Position numbers and translations under genes: made by a program
In this document: piece by piece, positions 46,491 through 58,200 of the stretch
How positions within the stretch are numbered: position 1 is the first letter of the stretch
How the letters are laid out: each line of letters opens with the position of its first letter
Notes under the pieces: generated by a model
The model's input: only the letters and a program-made list of their open reading frames with translations
The model's database searches: none
Told to the model about the DNA's origin: nothing
NCBI GenBank assembly: GCA_030533445.1
Contig: CM060070.1
Location: forward strand, 21,394,001 to 21,458,000
Source of the DNA: Cyprinodon diabolis
Taxonomy: Eukaryota > Chordata > Actinopteri > Cyprinodontiformes > Cyprinodontidae
Direction of reading: 5' to 3'
Length of the DNA: 64,000 nt

Positions 46491-47569
46491 TATAGATGTG
46501 ATGACCAAGGTTTGTAAATTTAAACAGTGTGGTTTTGATGTTAAAGCTATTATGACTAATATGACTGACCATGGAGAAAGGGGTTGAAGCTATTCTAGCA
46601 GCAAAGGGAGGACCGACATCATATAGCCTTTTAGCCCATACTCTATTATTACAAAGCTTATTTCCCTGTGAATAGTATTACTGTATCAGCAAGTTCAAAA
46701 TAATGCTCTGTAGTGTTAAAGACATTAGTGCATTGTATATATGCCAATAATTGGCTTTGAAATGCTTACATTTGCATGATAAATTAATTTTTAAAAATAG
46801 GTTATTTCCTTTTTGAAGACTATATATCTTGTGTCAACTGTTTACAGACAGATACATTTAAAGAAAGGCCTAATATTCTATTTTTTTCATGGGTTTTTAT
46901 AACCTATTTAATCAAAAAGTGATATCAGTGAATACACGTATATTATTCCAGTAGCATCTGTGTATTAATCTTTATCAAATGAGACAATATTTTCCTTCCT
47001 GTTACTCCCACTGCTCTTGTTTTTGTGTGAGGGTATATTTTTAGGTATGCTATTTTTAGCTCTGCACCTTCTAATCTCATTTCTTGAAAACAAGCCAGAG
47101 TTTACAAGCACCTCAGTGTCTCCCAAGGTCTCTAAGCACAAATAGCACAATTCAGCTCATACAATTAATGTCTGTCCATGGGCTATTTTTAGCAGCACAA
47201 AGTCTGAGCTTATTTTGCTGGTGTGTACCTATTCTATTTTTATGTACAATATACAATGATTTTATTAAACATACATGTTTCTGATGCATTTCTCTTTTTG
47301 GGGGAAACATGTATTAAAAAACAAAAAAACAACAATTTACATTGTGCAGATTAGCATTCACTTAGTGTTATATCAGATTTGGGGCCTAGCCAAACCCCTG
47401 AAAAAGTCAGACAAGTATCAACATCCTGGCATCTGTCAAACCCAAACTCTTCCATCAGATTTTCAGATGGAGAAGTGCGGTTCATCTCTCTAGAGAATGT
47501 GTCTCCACTGCTCTGAAATCCAGTAGGAGCTTTATTTTTACCACTGCATCCATAGCCTTGCATTGCATT
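46491..47569. other. AT-rich spacer, nothing recognised
   Basis: Frames of 61-74 codons are without domain. Confidence 0.5.
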
Positions 47570-48175
47570 TGTCATGATTGTGGCACTGATGGCTGGCGTG
47601 ATAGCTCATTTCATTCACCTGTCTAACTCAGCCCGGTTTCTCTTTACTGCTCATCTAATCCACCTGCTCCTGCCTCTATTTAAGCTGCTTGGACCCAGCC
47701 AGCAGTGCCAGATTATTCTTGAGCCTTTGGTGTAGAGTTTTTCAGTGTAACTTATAGTGTTCTGTTTGCCTGATCCTGACCTGTTTCTGGCTTCGGACCT
47801 TTTAACCTGTCTGTCCCTTTTCGGATCTGTTTGTCTGACCTGTCATCGGACTCCTGTTGGATTCTGTCTGCTTTCGTCATTGGATCTGCATCCTGACTTC
47901 GCTCGCTGGATTATCCTGCCCTCCCTTGTCAGCTTGGATCTGATCTCTTGCAAGTTCTGCAGTCTTCCAGGCTTCAGCGTCTTTAACTCTCTGGCAGTGT
48001 CCACTGCTCTTTTCAGCTGACCAGCTGGAATCATCCTCGTTCTCTGGCATGGACAGAACTGTAAAACCAGGTAAGTGATTCACATGTTCATAATCATCCT
48101 CTGTCAGATTGTTGTGGTCACTAACCTATGTTTCTTTCCTGTAGAGATTCCTGCCTCTGACACCCTAGCCTGACA
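47570..48175 (+). repeat. LTR-like repeat, unassigned family
   Basis: It starts TGTCATGATTGTGG and is taken to end AGCCTGACA. It has a TATA-like CTATTTAAGC near 47676 and a pyrimidine-rich body ('gatcctgacctgtttctgg') like the other LTR-like repeats. No late poly(A) signal and no target duplication were seen, so it may be truncated. The 87-codon frame inside (47757-48020) is not a gene. Confidence 0.55.
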
Positions 48176-49229
48176 CCTAAAAGTCCAGAACCTAATCTGA
48201 AGTTATCTTAATACATCTATAATCATGATAAATACCCTGGTGGCAAGTGGATGCAGCTTTATGAAGTCCAAGGCCAATAAATTACATTACTCTAAATTCA
48301 GTCATTCATTCATTGGTAAGTTAATGTACATTGTAGCCACAGAAGCCCTGAAGCAGCCTGTCAAAGCTGTATAATAAAACAAATTAAACCAAAGTGATGA
48401 ATTTAATGGAATAAAATAGATTCAATGCAACAAATCTTTGCCATGGGAGAGTCTTAATGAGTACCTCTCAACAAACTTTCGCCCCCTTATAAAAATTGAC
48501 AAGTTCTAATATTATCTATGAACACATAATAAAGATCAAGTTTACAGCTAGTTTTGGTCCAGTTTACAGAGGATTTCTGTCTCTCCAGTGCAGACAGTAT
48601 ATTTGCTTTAGTTGCTATTTCGATCCAGCACTAACCTTAGGAGATTTGCCTAGGAAGTCAAGTAAAGTGCAGAGATTAGACAAAGCTTTAAAAATAGTCC
48701 ATTTATAATATTAACCAGGTTAAACAAAAGTCTACAGGATTTCATAGATCATAAAATGTTTTACATAAATCTTAACAACTTGGCAAACTACCTTAAATAA
48801 CCAAACCTGTTAGGGTTTCTGTGTGTTCTGAGCTAAAGCATCCTGCAGCTCTTCTCTGTTTGTTTTCAGGCTCAGATAGAACTACTTTAAGTGACACAAA
48901 GACATCAGAGTGGCAAATGGGGTCAGTGGGCATAATTTTATTAAAGCAGCACTAGATCAAATGATATTGAGTTAAGGAGCTTAAAATAAGACAGCTGGAA
49001 GGAATGCTTTATTTAACCGCATGGTACCTTGTTCAGCACTTGGGAGCAAGAAAGCAGAATGAAAGCGGTCAGGATTTAGTGCAATTGCAGAAGATTTTAC
49101 TACATGAACTTAATGAGAGAGCTAGGTTAAATGTTTTTAATTTCCCAAAAAGTCTGAACTTCCAAAAAATTTTTACATTAATGAAAAATAAATAAACATG
49201 TCCAATGGTTCATAATTTTCCATCTGTTG
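48176..49229. other. Spacer with minor repeat scraps
   Basis: 'acattgtagccacagaagcc' near 48328 resembles part of the LINE-like tail repeat at 21508-21835. Nothing else is recognised. Confidence 0.4.
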
Positions 49230-49522
49230 CATCTCTGCTTCTGTCTCCTTGAACCCCAGTCGGCCTTTGCAGATGGCCGCTCACACTGAGCCTGGTTCTG
49301 CTGAAGGTTTCTTCATGTTTAAAGGGAGTTTTTCCTCTCCACTGTCATTACAAGTATGTTTAGAGTGAGGGATTGCATTCGAGTCAGTGATTCGATGCAA
49401 TTAACTGGTTTTCCTTAGATAGAAAACTTTGAATCAATTTACCTGTAGGATCTGGTGAATTGTAAATTGCCTTGAGATGACATGTGTTGTGAATTTGCGC
49501 TATATAAATAAATTGAATTGAA
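49230..49522 (+). repeat. TTGAA-tailed teleost repeat, copy 3
   Basis: This is a close relative of 290-600: the same string TCTCCTTGAACCCCAGTCGG, then 'gatggccgctcacactgagc', 'gggagtttttcctctcca', 'gatagaaaactttgaatcaa' and TATATAAATAAATTGAATTG at the end. It confirms the family as dispersed. Confidence 0.85.
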
Positions 49523-50769
49523 GTTAATCTTGGCTTTGAAGACTGGGGATCTTCTGCTTTATATGCAGTAAAGTTTTTCATATCCTGGATTTTGATGGTG
49601 TGGTTCTATACTGATGAACTCTAATTTTTGGGTACTTTCCACAAGGTCTATCCCAGCAGTAAGAAAGTAAGAGGAAACAGAAAACAGCGCACATTAATGC
49701 TCATGTATAATGGTTAACTAAAATCCCCACTCAACAAAATACTAATATTGTAGGACTACATGAGCAGAATGCAAAAGTTTAATGCACATGTACAGTATAA
49801 CTTGGAATCTGTATGCATAAAGGCCTGGAGCTAAAAGACACAATAATACAGTTTAAAGTGTGAATGTGCTTAGTGTTTGACGCAAAGCATGGTCTTCTCT
49901 ATAGGATATGATTTTAAAGATTGGTGTATTTAATTTTTTTAAATATTACAAATTTTTTTAGAGTTCATAAATTATAATTTAGCTGATAGAACACTGTTAA
50001 ACTAACTGAAAATAAGGAAAATAGAAGAGGTATAGTGGGAGTGCAGCATGGTGTCAAAGGCTCTTGGTGTTTTAGTAAAAACATACTGAACCCAAGACTG
50101 AGTCTAGACGAAAACCAGAGCATCCCCACACCAAGTCTATGAGGGAGGCGAAGTCAAGCTCATAACTGAGACCAAACCAATGTGAGACCAACAACTGCAA
50201 TGATAATGTAGATTTCTTTGCATTTGCAAATCTAACTTTTAACAGCTCTCAATACTGATGAGTCTAACAGCATATACATTAACCCAAACTTTTGTGTAAG
50301 CAAACCTCAATTTTACAAAATTTGTCCAATTAAATGGACATGTTGGGCAAGCAGCTAAAGAGACAACCAGGACAATTTTTTGGAGTGCATATTAAAATTC
50401 TTGTCTCATTGAACAGAAGTTCAAAAATGATTACTAACCAAAGGGAACACAGAGGTTCATTTAGCAAAAAAACATCCCAATGATCCCTAAAGATTTGGGG
50501 AAAAGATTTGTTGACCACCTGTTAAAGAGAGAACAATTTGTTTGGAAGTGTTGCTTTTTATTCCATTTAGAAAAGAACTAGCACAGCATTTTAAAAAGAA
50601 GAAACTAATCTGAGGAGTCACACATTAGGATGGTCTATGTTTTAAATTCAGGACAGGGTTACTGCCTGTGGCAAACTGAACTAAGAATTCAGCTATCTAC
50701 AAGAAAACCTGAAAATACATGTAGGAGATCTTTCTTTATAATATTATAGAGGGTAATCTTGCCCTCTAT
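49523..50769. other. AT-rich spacer, nothing recognised
   Basis: No gene or defined repeat is seen. Confidence 0.5.
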
Positions 50770-50945
50770 ATTTAATCCATCCCTTAGGAGGAAGTGTGCT
50801 GCCACATTCAGTGCCACTGATAGCATTTTGGGTTCAGGGTCTTGCTCAGGGACCCATTGTGACAGTCTACTGTAGGTTTTAAACTAATGAGCTGTGGTCT
50901 CTTCAAAACACAAATGCCATACTGTCTCACCACTAGGCCACCACT
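50770..50945 (+). repeat. Decayed dispersed repeat fragment
   Basis: 'gttcagggtcttgctcagg' and 'tctcaccactaggccaccac' are decayed forms of a common fish repeat with the words 'cttgctcaaggacac' and 'ccactaggccaccc'. The identification is approximate. Confidence 0.45.
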
Positions 50946-50984
50946 TCTAGAGTATTATAACCTTCAGTTCCTGGCCTTGAGCAA

Positions 50985-51062
50985 ATTCACACTTGGGTTA
51001 TGCAGCAGGACAGTGAATTGAACCACACCAGCAAGTCCATTTTAAATGGATAAGAAGGCCAA
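50985..51062 (+). pseudogene. Tc1-like transposase scrap around the second catalytic Asp
   Basis: 'gggttatgcagcaggacag' and 'accacaccagcaagtcca' follow the VLQQDNDPKHTSKS block of a fish Tc1-like transposase with small changes. Only about 75 bp remain and no ends are seen. Confidence 0.55.
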
Positions 51063-52673
51063 AACAAAAAATTGTGACCTGTTACTGACCCAGTAGATAT
51101 ATATGCAATTAATGCAGGAATTTACTTTTCTCATCTTGATCTGCCAAATGTCTACAGATGTGAATCCCCTTAAAGCTGGAATTTAATAAAACAGATCAAC
51201 TTGGAAAATTACTTTATAAGTTGTACAGTGTCACTTTTTAAATAAAGTAAAAATAGTAAGGAAATAGCAAAAATTGGCATCTAATGAAAGGTTTTCGTAG
51301 AGTGAGTGAGTAGCTATAGCGGTTAATGTGAGCTTTGAAATTATGAATGTAATTATCCTTTCAGACTTTATCTTTGAAAGGTATTGCTGCTAAACATGTT
51401 GGACCTTGAAGCTGCAGCATTAATTAGCTGAATGAAAAGGCGTCAAAATCAATAAAGCATTAAATATTATGAATGATAATCTATCATATATTTTTCCTAA
51501 AGAAGAAGCATTCATTGGGTTTTTTTCCCGGCATTACCTGGTCCTTCCAACTTATTTTAAAATACATACAACTGTATTTTCCTGAGTTAATGTTAGTGTT
51601 TTATGTAGTCTAAGCTGCACTAACTGCCATCAGTATGTAAGTAACTATAAAGTAACACAAAAAAATATATATTTTATTACATGTGCAGAAGAAGCACTCA
51701 TTTTTCTGTGATAAAAATACAAGCGATAAAAGTGTCAGGAGAATCCATTTGACTAACTGCAAATTGCATGAATTTCTCCATTCAAATATACACCTTGAAA
51801 AACGATCCGCAGAAAATATAAAAAATGAATAATTTATGTAGTCTGAGAAACATGCTTTCTGCTCTAACTATTATGCCAAACCCTTCTTTCTCATTTCAGT
51901 TTGTATGCACATTTTAGCAGTCTCATGTTATAACAGAGATGCATGCCAAAATAAAAATTCAGCTGTTGAGTTATTACTCCCTTTACCAGAGTCTGTGTTT
52001 TTCTATGTGTGTGCACACTGAAACAGTGCAAAGTATTGCTCGTTTGACATGGCGATGTGTTACATTTGTTTGGAGGTTAGGCATGTGTACCATGCTACTT
52101 CAGTGGTGGGTTTTAGTTTGAAAATTTTGAAAAAATGTTTCATAATTTTTGTGAAAACTGTTAATCGTTAAGAGTGTTAGGAAATCATACGATTATTCAT
52201 TGAGGCCAGGAAATATAGAAATGTATCAAGTAGAAGAGTAAACAGTTAACAGTAAAGCTCAGGTGATGATTAACTAGCCAAGTGGCTGCTAATACAGAGA
52301 AAATAGCCTGACTAAATTTCCAGGTTTTCATTTTCACCTTAAAAAATTAATGGCTTTTCTACAGACTGTGCAGAAGCCATTAAAACTTTGTGTTCTGCAA
52401 CTCTGGCCTTGATTTACCTGAAGTTATTACAGGCTCACTTTATCCTGCCCTTTTGTGACAGTTTGAAAAAAAATCTATGTGAATTACTGAGACAAAACAC
52501 AGTAGGTGTATATTCAGAATGTCATGAATGTTAAAGCCAGACTAAAGTGGAGACGAGAGCTTGGCAGACACATAATAGATATTGGAATTTAATAATGGAA
52601 AAGGTAAACATTTACTGGAGTTAAACAAATAACAGAGACAAGGTAACAAAACAATGGCAAGGATCAGTGTAAC
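51063..52673. other. AT-rich spacer; possible conserved block at 51340-51480
   Basis: No gene is seen. At 51340-51480 the words GTAATTATCC, GCATTAATTAGC and ATGAATGATAATC give a cluster of homeodomain-type sites in unique-looking sequence. This is inference only. Confidence 0.4.
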
Positions 52674-52678
52674 CATAG

Positions 52679-53525
52679 TGTCATGATGGGTTAAGGAGGC
52701 AAGCCCAAGATGCAGAACACACACACAGAGGAGGCAGGGAAAAAGTTCAAATGTTTATTAAAGGTTCTGAACACGAGAGAATAAACAGTTCTGAGAATGT
52801 TTCACTGAAGTCTTGACTGGGACTGGAAACTGTTGGTTAGCAGAGTTCATGAGAAGCTAAGCACCTAGCTTCAGGCTTAGCATGGCAGACCTAGATTTGA
52901 GCTTCCAGCTCACTGCAGAGAACAACAGGAAATATCCACATAGGATTGCTCAGCCTGAGCTTCCAGCTCATTGCAGATAACAGGGGAATTTCCACATAGG
53001 ATTCTTCAGGCTGATTCCACATAGGAACCTTCAGGTAAACTCCACATAGAAGTCTTCGGGTTAAATTCACATAGGAATCTTCAGGTTGGCTCACCAGGGC
53101 AGATAGCAGGTTAAGCTCACCTAGAGCTTCAGGCCAGAGACAGGTTTCCTGTGATGCAGCTCTCCCAGAGCTGCAGGCCAGAGACAGGTTACCAGTGAGG
53201 CAGCTCTTCCAGAGCTTCACGAGGAGACAGGAGGTTAAGCTCATCCAGAGCTTCACGAAGAGACAGGATTCCTGTGAGGCAGAAACAAGGAAGAGTTAGA
53301 ATCTGATCTCACACTAGAGATAACTAAGGTTCTTCCAGTAACAGAGGCTCAGGTTGCTAACCAACTAAGATCAACACTGCGGCGTGGAAGCAAGGTCTGG
53401 CAGGAGCTTATAAAGTGGAGGTCTCCTGATGAGTAGATGGAAATCAGGTGTGCTGGAAGGTTCCAGCTCCAGAAGACCCACGGCGCACTCTGCTAGAGGC
53501 AGAGGGTAATCTCCAGATCCCAACA
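52679..53525 (-). mobile_element. Solo LTR, family B, copy 3 (847 bp, expanded by tandem repeats)
   Basis: On the plus strand it runs TGTCATGATGGG...CTCCAGATCCCAACA, the inverse of the copy at 19793-20568. The minus strand has a TATA-like CTTTATAAGC and AATAAACATTTGAAC near the 3' end. GTAAC follows the right end (53526-53530) and also lies 5 bp outside the left end (52669-52673), so a target duplication is possible but offset. The extra length relative to the 637-bp copy comes from two internal minisatellites at about 52920-53280. The 121-codon frame at 52891-53256 arises from these repeats and is not a gene. Confidence 0.8.
52920..53280. repeat. Two adjoining minisatellites inside the LTR
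   Basis: A first unit of about 26-30 bp ('ccacataggaatcttcagg' plus linker) recurs about six times between 52935 and 53095. A second unit of about 45 bp ('cagctcttccagagcttc' and 'gagacaggtttcctgtga') recurs about four times from 53120 to 53280. Units differ by a few bases each. Confidence 0.75.
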
Positions 53526-53530
53526 GTAAC

Positions 53531-53690
53531 TCCAGCCCTAAGGGAAAATAACAAAGAGCAGAAGAGGATCCTCAGCGCCCTCTGGTGGGCAAGCCTGAGG
53601 ATCCCAACACATAGGAGCCTGCACGAAAACCCGTGAGCTACTCAGAGGTAAGGAGGCACAACTGAGGAAGAAAAAGGGAGAGCGATGAAA
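53531..53690. other. Spacer, nothing recognised
   Basis: A short stretch right of the LTR without a recognisable feature. Confidence 0.5.
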
Positions 53691-53990
53691 ATTGTTTATT
53701 TTCTTTAGCCTTTATTTAACCAGGTTTGTTCTATTGAGGTTTGCAAGAGTCCTGGCCAAGAGGACAGCAGCAAACAACTTACAACATATAAAACAACTTC
53801 AAAACATTAAAACTCTTCAAATATGTGGAGTTACTGAGTGCAAAACAAAACCAGAAAGCTTCCTAAATAGGGTAAGCCAACTGGGCCTCAATAGGCGGAG
53901 CGCTAGAAACAAAAAACGCTATCTGGTGCAGGAGGCCTCCCAATCAGTTGACAAAGGGCTATACATTCTTAAACCTAAGGATTAACCCTG
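53691..53990 (-). repeat. Dispersed teleost repeat, unassigned
   Basis: 'agcctttatttaaccaggtt' and 'gcaagagtcctggccaagag' are familiar opening words of a common fish repeat, probably the inverted tail of a retroelement. The 97-codon frame across it has no domain. Confidence 0.55.
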
Positions 53991-54888
53991 GCCCTCACCT
54001 TTCTGATGCATATTTAACTGTCCTCATCATGTTATTATCCAGGCAAGTGTCTCGTGTGCACTAATAATGGAAACGACAGAGAAAAAAAGGAAATGCAAAG
54101 ACTCTCCCTATTCTGTTTTTTTCCTCAAGTAGTCAGCTGACAGAGAGCTTCCCTGGCTGACTGGTGCCCCAATTAACATTCACAGTGAAAGGCTTTAGTA
54201 AACCTCTCTTAGTCTGTGCTTTGATCCTTTATGGCTGTATAGTAAAGCCAATAAGGCCACAATAAGATCATGCTCATATTGTTTAGTAGTCTGTGCTGCT
54301 AAGGGATGATCTATGCAGAAACATACCAATAGAAGAGTCTGCATTAAATCTGACAACGGCAAGATATTTTGATCATAAAGTTCAATGCATTTAAACTCTG
54401 CGTGACAAAATTTAGGATCAAGAGTTAAGATAAATTATCAGGAGAAGAATAATATTAATGTCACAGATTTTTTTTTCCTTTTGTAAACAAGGCATTAAGT
54501 TGTTTTGTTATATTTTTATAGAGGCATGATTAGAAAAAAGGCTAAAGAAAAGAAAAGAATTCCATCTTGTACTAAAAAAGTGTGCATAATGAGGGGAATG
54601 GTAGTTAGCAGAGTTTAACAGTCTAAAAGCAAGACAGTCAGTTAAGGTTAAAAGGGCGAGATCACCTTAGATGACTCTGTGTTGGACTTGTAACCTTTCA
54701 AGTATGTACCGCACCTCTTAATGATAAGCACCAGCCCCCGTGACCCTGCAAGGATAACTTATATAGACAGCAGATATATGGATAAATAGGCATGATTATT
54801 TGATTAATTCACTGGTGTTTATTTCATCACTTTATTCTTTCATACTGAAAAAGTAAATTAAAATATTTGCAAATTTGTCTTTGTTTCC
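53991..54888. other. Spacer, nothing recognised
   Basis: No gene or defined repeat is seen. Confidence 0.5.
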
Positions 54889-54896
54889 CCCTCATT

Positions 54897-55992
54897 CACC
54901 CATTTTCAACCTTGGGGTCCTGATCCCATTTGGGGTCTTGAGATGATGTTTTGGGGTCGCTTAATCATTTTTGAAAAATATAAATTAATGTAGCTCCTGA
55001 CCAGACATTAGCAGGACGGTAAGAGGTTTGTCTCAAACAAGCATTTCATTACTCTAAATATGTTACCGTCACAGCTGTAACTAGGCTTCACCAAAACAAC
55101 AGCAACAAAACTTTTCAGTCAGGTCACAACATGTTTGGGCTGTTGAAATGTTCCTCAAGCGTAAGCTCTTTATGGAGATCTCACCTCAGGAGCCCACTTG
55201 AAAGTTAGAATGAGTATTCTCCAAATATGTCAGGCTAGAAAAGTAGAACTAGATACACCAGCCTTTCACCACCTTCACCATGTCATCAAAGCTGCAAGAC
55301 ACCCTGCTCCATCTCCTCTCTGGTTGCATATTACAGATTCCTAATTCTCTGCATGTGTGCTGGAAGAGTTCGGGTTGTCAGTAGCAACAGAGTAAGCAGC
55401 GCTGTCAAAAGCTGCAATTGATGTGTTTTTTTTCCATTTGCATCCACATATCTGGTGAAAATACATTTTCTGCACTGACACACAAAAAACAAAAAAAAAA
55501 AAACAATACAGATCACAACTCCTCAGAGTTGAGAGTGATCTCTGCCATTTCTCCTGTTCAAACAGGCAGGCCCAGTCGTCACGTTAAATAGTTGCAGAAA
55601 AACATCTCTGCATTGGACCAGGAAGTTATTCTATGTGTTTAAGTTCTCAGAAACATAAATGTTTAATATTAAACCTGTTTTCTAGTGACTTTTGTTCAAG
55701 TTTAGTATATGCTTTTGTTTTATTTAATTAAAAAGTACATAAATTATACCTTTTTTTTCTACATTTTAACAGCAAAATGATGGGATGAAGCAACCATTGT
55801 CGGCCTATGTCTTTCCAAAAACCACAGTGTGTTTTAAAATATAGAGACTAATGGCTTAGTTAGATCATAAGTGCTTGTCTGATAACCTGAATGTGACATT
55901 TAGTTATAATGATCGGGTATTGGGACCGGGGGTCATGGACACTATTGCATGTTAAATTGGGGGTCGCAACTCAAAAAGGTTGAGAACCACTG
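54897..55992. mobile_element. Non-autonomous hAT-type element (1096 bp, TSD CCCTSATT)
   Basis: The right end GGTTGAGAACCACTG is the classical inverse of a CAGTGGTTCTCAACC hAT end. The left end has decayed to CACCCATTTTCAACC. The flanks CCCTCATT (54889-54896) and CCCTGATT (55993-56000) match at 7 of 8 bases. 'ttggggtcctgatccca' follows the left end and 'gggggtcgcaactcaaaaag' precedes the right end, as in this family. The 61-codon minus frame inside is not a recognisable transposase. Confidence 0.85.
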
Positions 55993-56000
55993 CCCTGATT

Positions 56001-57123
56001 AACCTGTACCCAGAAAGGTATCAAATGCCTCCGTCAAACATGAGCCACTCATCCTACTGTTATTTTCCTAATGTAGCGACTATTTATACATGAGTAAAGT
56101 CATATACAGTTAAGAAGAAAATTAGCTTAATTTATTTCAATAAATCAATTTACTAAGTGAGACACATAATATAGATGAACAAAGACTGAGGTTTTCACTC
56201 CTTTATTTCTTTAGATTATGATCATTTTAATCTTATATCATGAAAACTTGATAGTTAAGATTAGAATATTTAAGATTAGAACATATTAATTTAGAAATAT
56301 GGGCTTAATGAAAGGTATGTTTAATACCTGCTTAAAGGCTGCTGTTTAAAGGAGCACATATTTCAATGCAATGAATGTGAATATATATATCTTTGCTGGA
56401 TTTTTACATACTTGTAAATCAGAGATTTAAAAAACATTTGTTGAGTTTTGTTTTTTTCTATAGTTACCAATTTGAACTTATTATTATTTTGAATCCACTT
56501 TATTTTGATTTCCAGTATTTTACAGTCACCTCTTTACCATTTACAGTCAGCTTCAGTTTTTCCTGCTATTGCACATTACTGACATACCTTGAAAAGAGAA
56601 CATGTTGTTTCCTCCCCTCCCTGTGAGATGAGAGCACATACACTGTTCCTTTGTTTCTGCTTGCCTTAGACCCCCAAACCCTCATTCTCTTCACCCCCAT
56701 ATAAGGACTGAAATTAGATCTTGCCAAAGGTCTTGTAAAAATCCTGGACCACTGAGCGCACACATTTGGACGGAGATCGCTCTGATTTTAGTCTTCTTTC
56801 AGTCTTACTCCATGCACTTTGATTAAATCCCCTCTGCTTAGCGTTCCTTTGTGATGGATGCCAGTCAGGCTGACAGCAAATTCCTCTTCTTATCGTAGCT
56901 CTTTTACTGTACTTTTAAAACACTGTGGTGTCATTATTGATAGAATAGATGATCTACCTCAAATTCCAATGTTTGACCATGTTAAAAGCAAAAAGTTCTA
57001 CTAATAATAAATAGGTAAAATTTGAGTTATTCTCAAACAAATAATGACTAGACAGCAAGACAGTAACTTTAGTTCCAAACTGCATAAAAATTCAACAGTC
57101 ATGATGAGTTTTTATGCACCAAA
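56001..57123. other. AT-rich spacer, nothing recognised
   Basis: No gene or defined repeat is seen. Confidence 0.5.
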
Positions 57124-57271
57124 GCACGCCTGGTGGAGCAGAGGTTAGCGCACACGAACCATGTGTGGAGGCCTTAGACCTCGACGGGGGCGACCCAGGT
57201 TCGGTGACCTGTGAGCCTACTGTCCATAAAAACGAGCCACCATTGGCAAAAAAAAAAAAAAAAAAAAAAAA
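57124..57271 (+). mobile_element. tRNA-derived SINE with poly(A) tail
   Basis: GCACGCCTGGTGGAGCAGAG with GTTAGCGC carries an A-box-like promoter, and CCAGGTTCGGTGACC 70 bp later carries a B-box-like one, the spacing of a tRNA-type pol III promoter. It is followed by about 70 bp of unrelated body and a pure run of 24 A (57248-57271). A pure A tail suggests a recent insertion by LINE machinery. No flanking duplication was recognised with confidence. It is not a functional tRNA because the acceptor arms do not pair. The 74-codon frames here are artefacts. Confidence 0.7.
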
Positions 57272-58084
57272 CCTCATCATTGAGCACTGTTCAGTTAATT
57301 GTTTTTTTTTTTACTTTTTGTCAAGAATTAGCCGATAATGCTACAGAGGTTTTGAAAAAACATTTTTCTCTCTGCTTGGATTTCTCCCTGTTGGATATAG
57401 CACATTTTATATATAGAGATATTAAATATTTTAAGAGTTATTGGCCATACTTTTAGTTCTAGTGACAGTTATTATATAATAATGATGGTGATCTACCTAA
57501 ACCAAGATATTCTGCCATTAATTCAGAAAAAGGATCTTTGAGAAAAGCCATGTCTTAAACCTCCCGTTGCCTCATGGTTATGATGACCTGAAACAGAGTT
57601 TAATGAAAACCTTAAATTAATTTTTTTTCAAATTGAAATTATAACCTTTTTTTTTTTTTTACTTTTTTTCTAAACTAACTCAGATGTTAGAAAATTAAAT
57701 ATTGCATTTATTCATCGTTGTGTGTAACCTGCACAAAATAGAAAAAATATTGTCTTTTGGATATTTTGACACAATCGTCAGATTGCACTGAAAGCACAGT
57801 CACAGAGTCAAAGACACACAGACATCTGTAAATTAATGGTGTCTAAAATTCATCAGTAGCAGACCATGAAATTGACATGACATGTACTCTTCTCCAGTGG
57901 AAGCCACGGCCTCTATACTGCCTGGATTTGGCAGTCAAAACAGTGGCACTATAGTTTGAGTGTGTCAAGAAATGCCGGAACATATAGAATCCCATAGTTG
58001 AAATGTAATAATAAGGCCCCCTGGTCAGTGTGTGCACAGTTTCCCATCCATCAAAGGGCAAAAAGAGAGGGCCTGAAATAGTGG
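57272..58084. other. AT-rich spacer, nothing recognised
   Basis: Several T runs; no gene or defined repeat. Confidence 0.5.
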
Positions 58085-58200
58085 GCTGTCATCCAGAGGC
58101 AGCACTAGACCCTCTGACCACTGTTAGTAAGCAATGCAGGTGAAGTTTCAGCCCAAAGACGGAACAGGGGCTCAAAACAGATGAGCTTCCAATTGGAAGG
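58085..58200 (-). repeat. Decayed copy of the LINE-like tail repeat
   Basis: 'ctctgaccactgttagtaag', 'caatgcaggtgaagtttcag' and 'ggaacaggggctc' parallel 21690-21780 of the copy at 21508-21835 in the same order and orientation. Confidence 0.65.

Noticed and set aside
52891..53256. 121-codon minus-strand frame with repeated Leu/Trp/Glu pattern
   Set aside because: The pattern comes from minisatellites inside a family B LTR.
57124..57195. A functional tRNA gene
   Set aside because: Promoter boxes are tRNA-like, but the arms do not fold into a cloverleaf and a SINE body with A tail follows.
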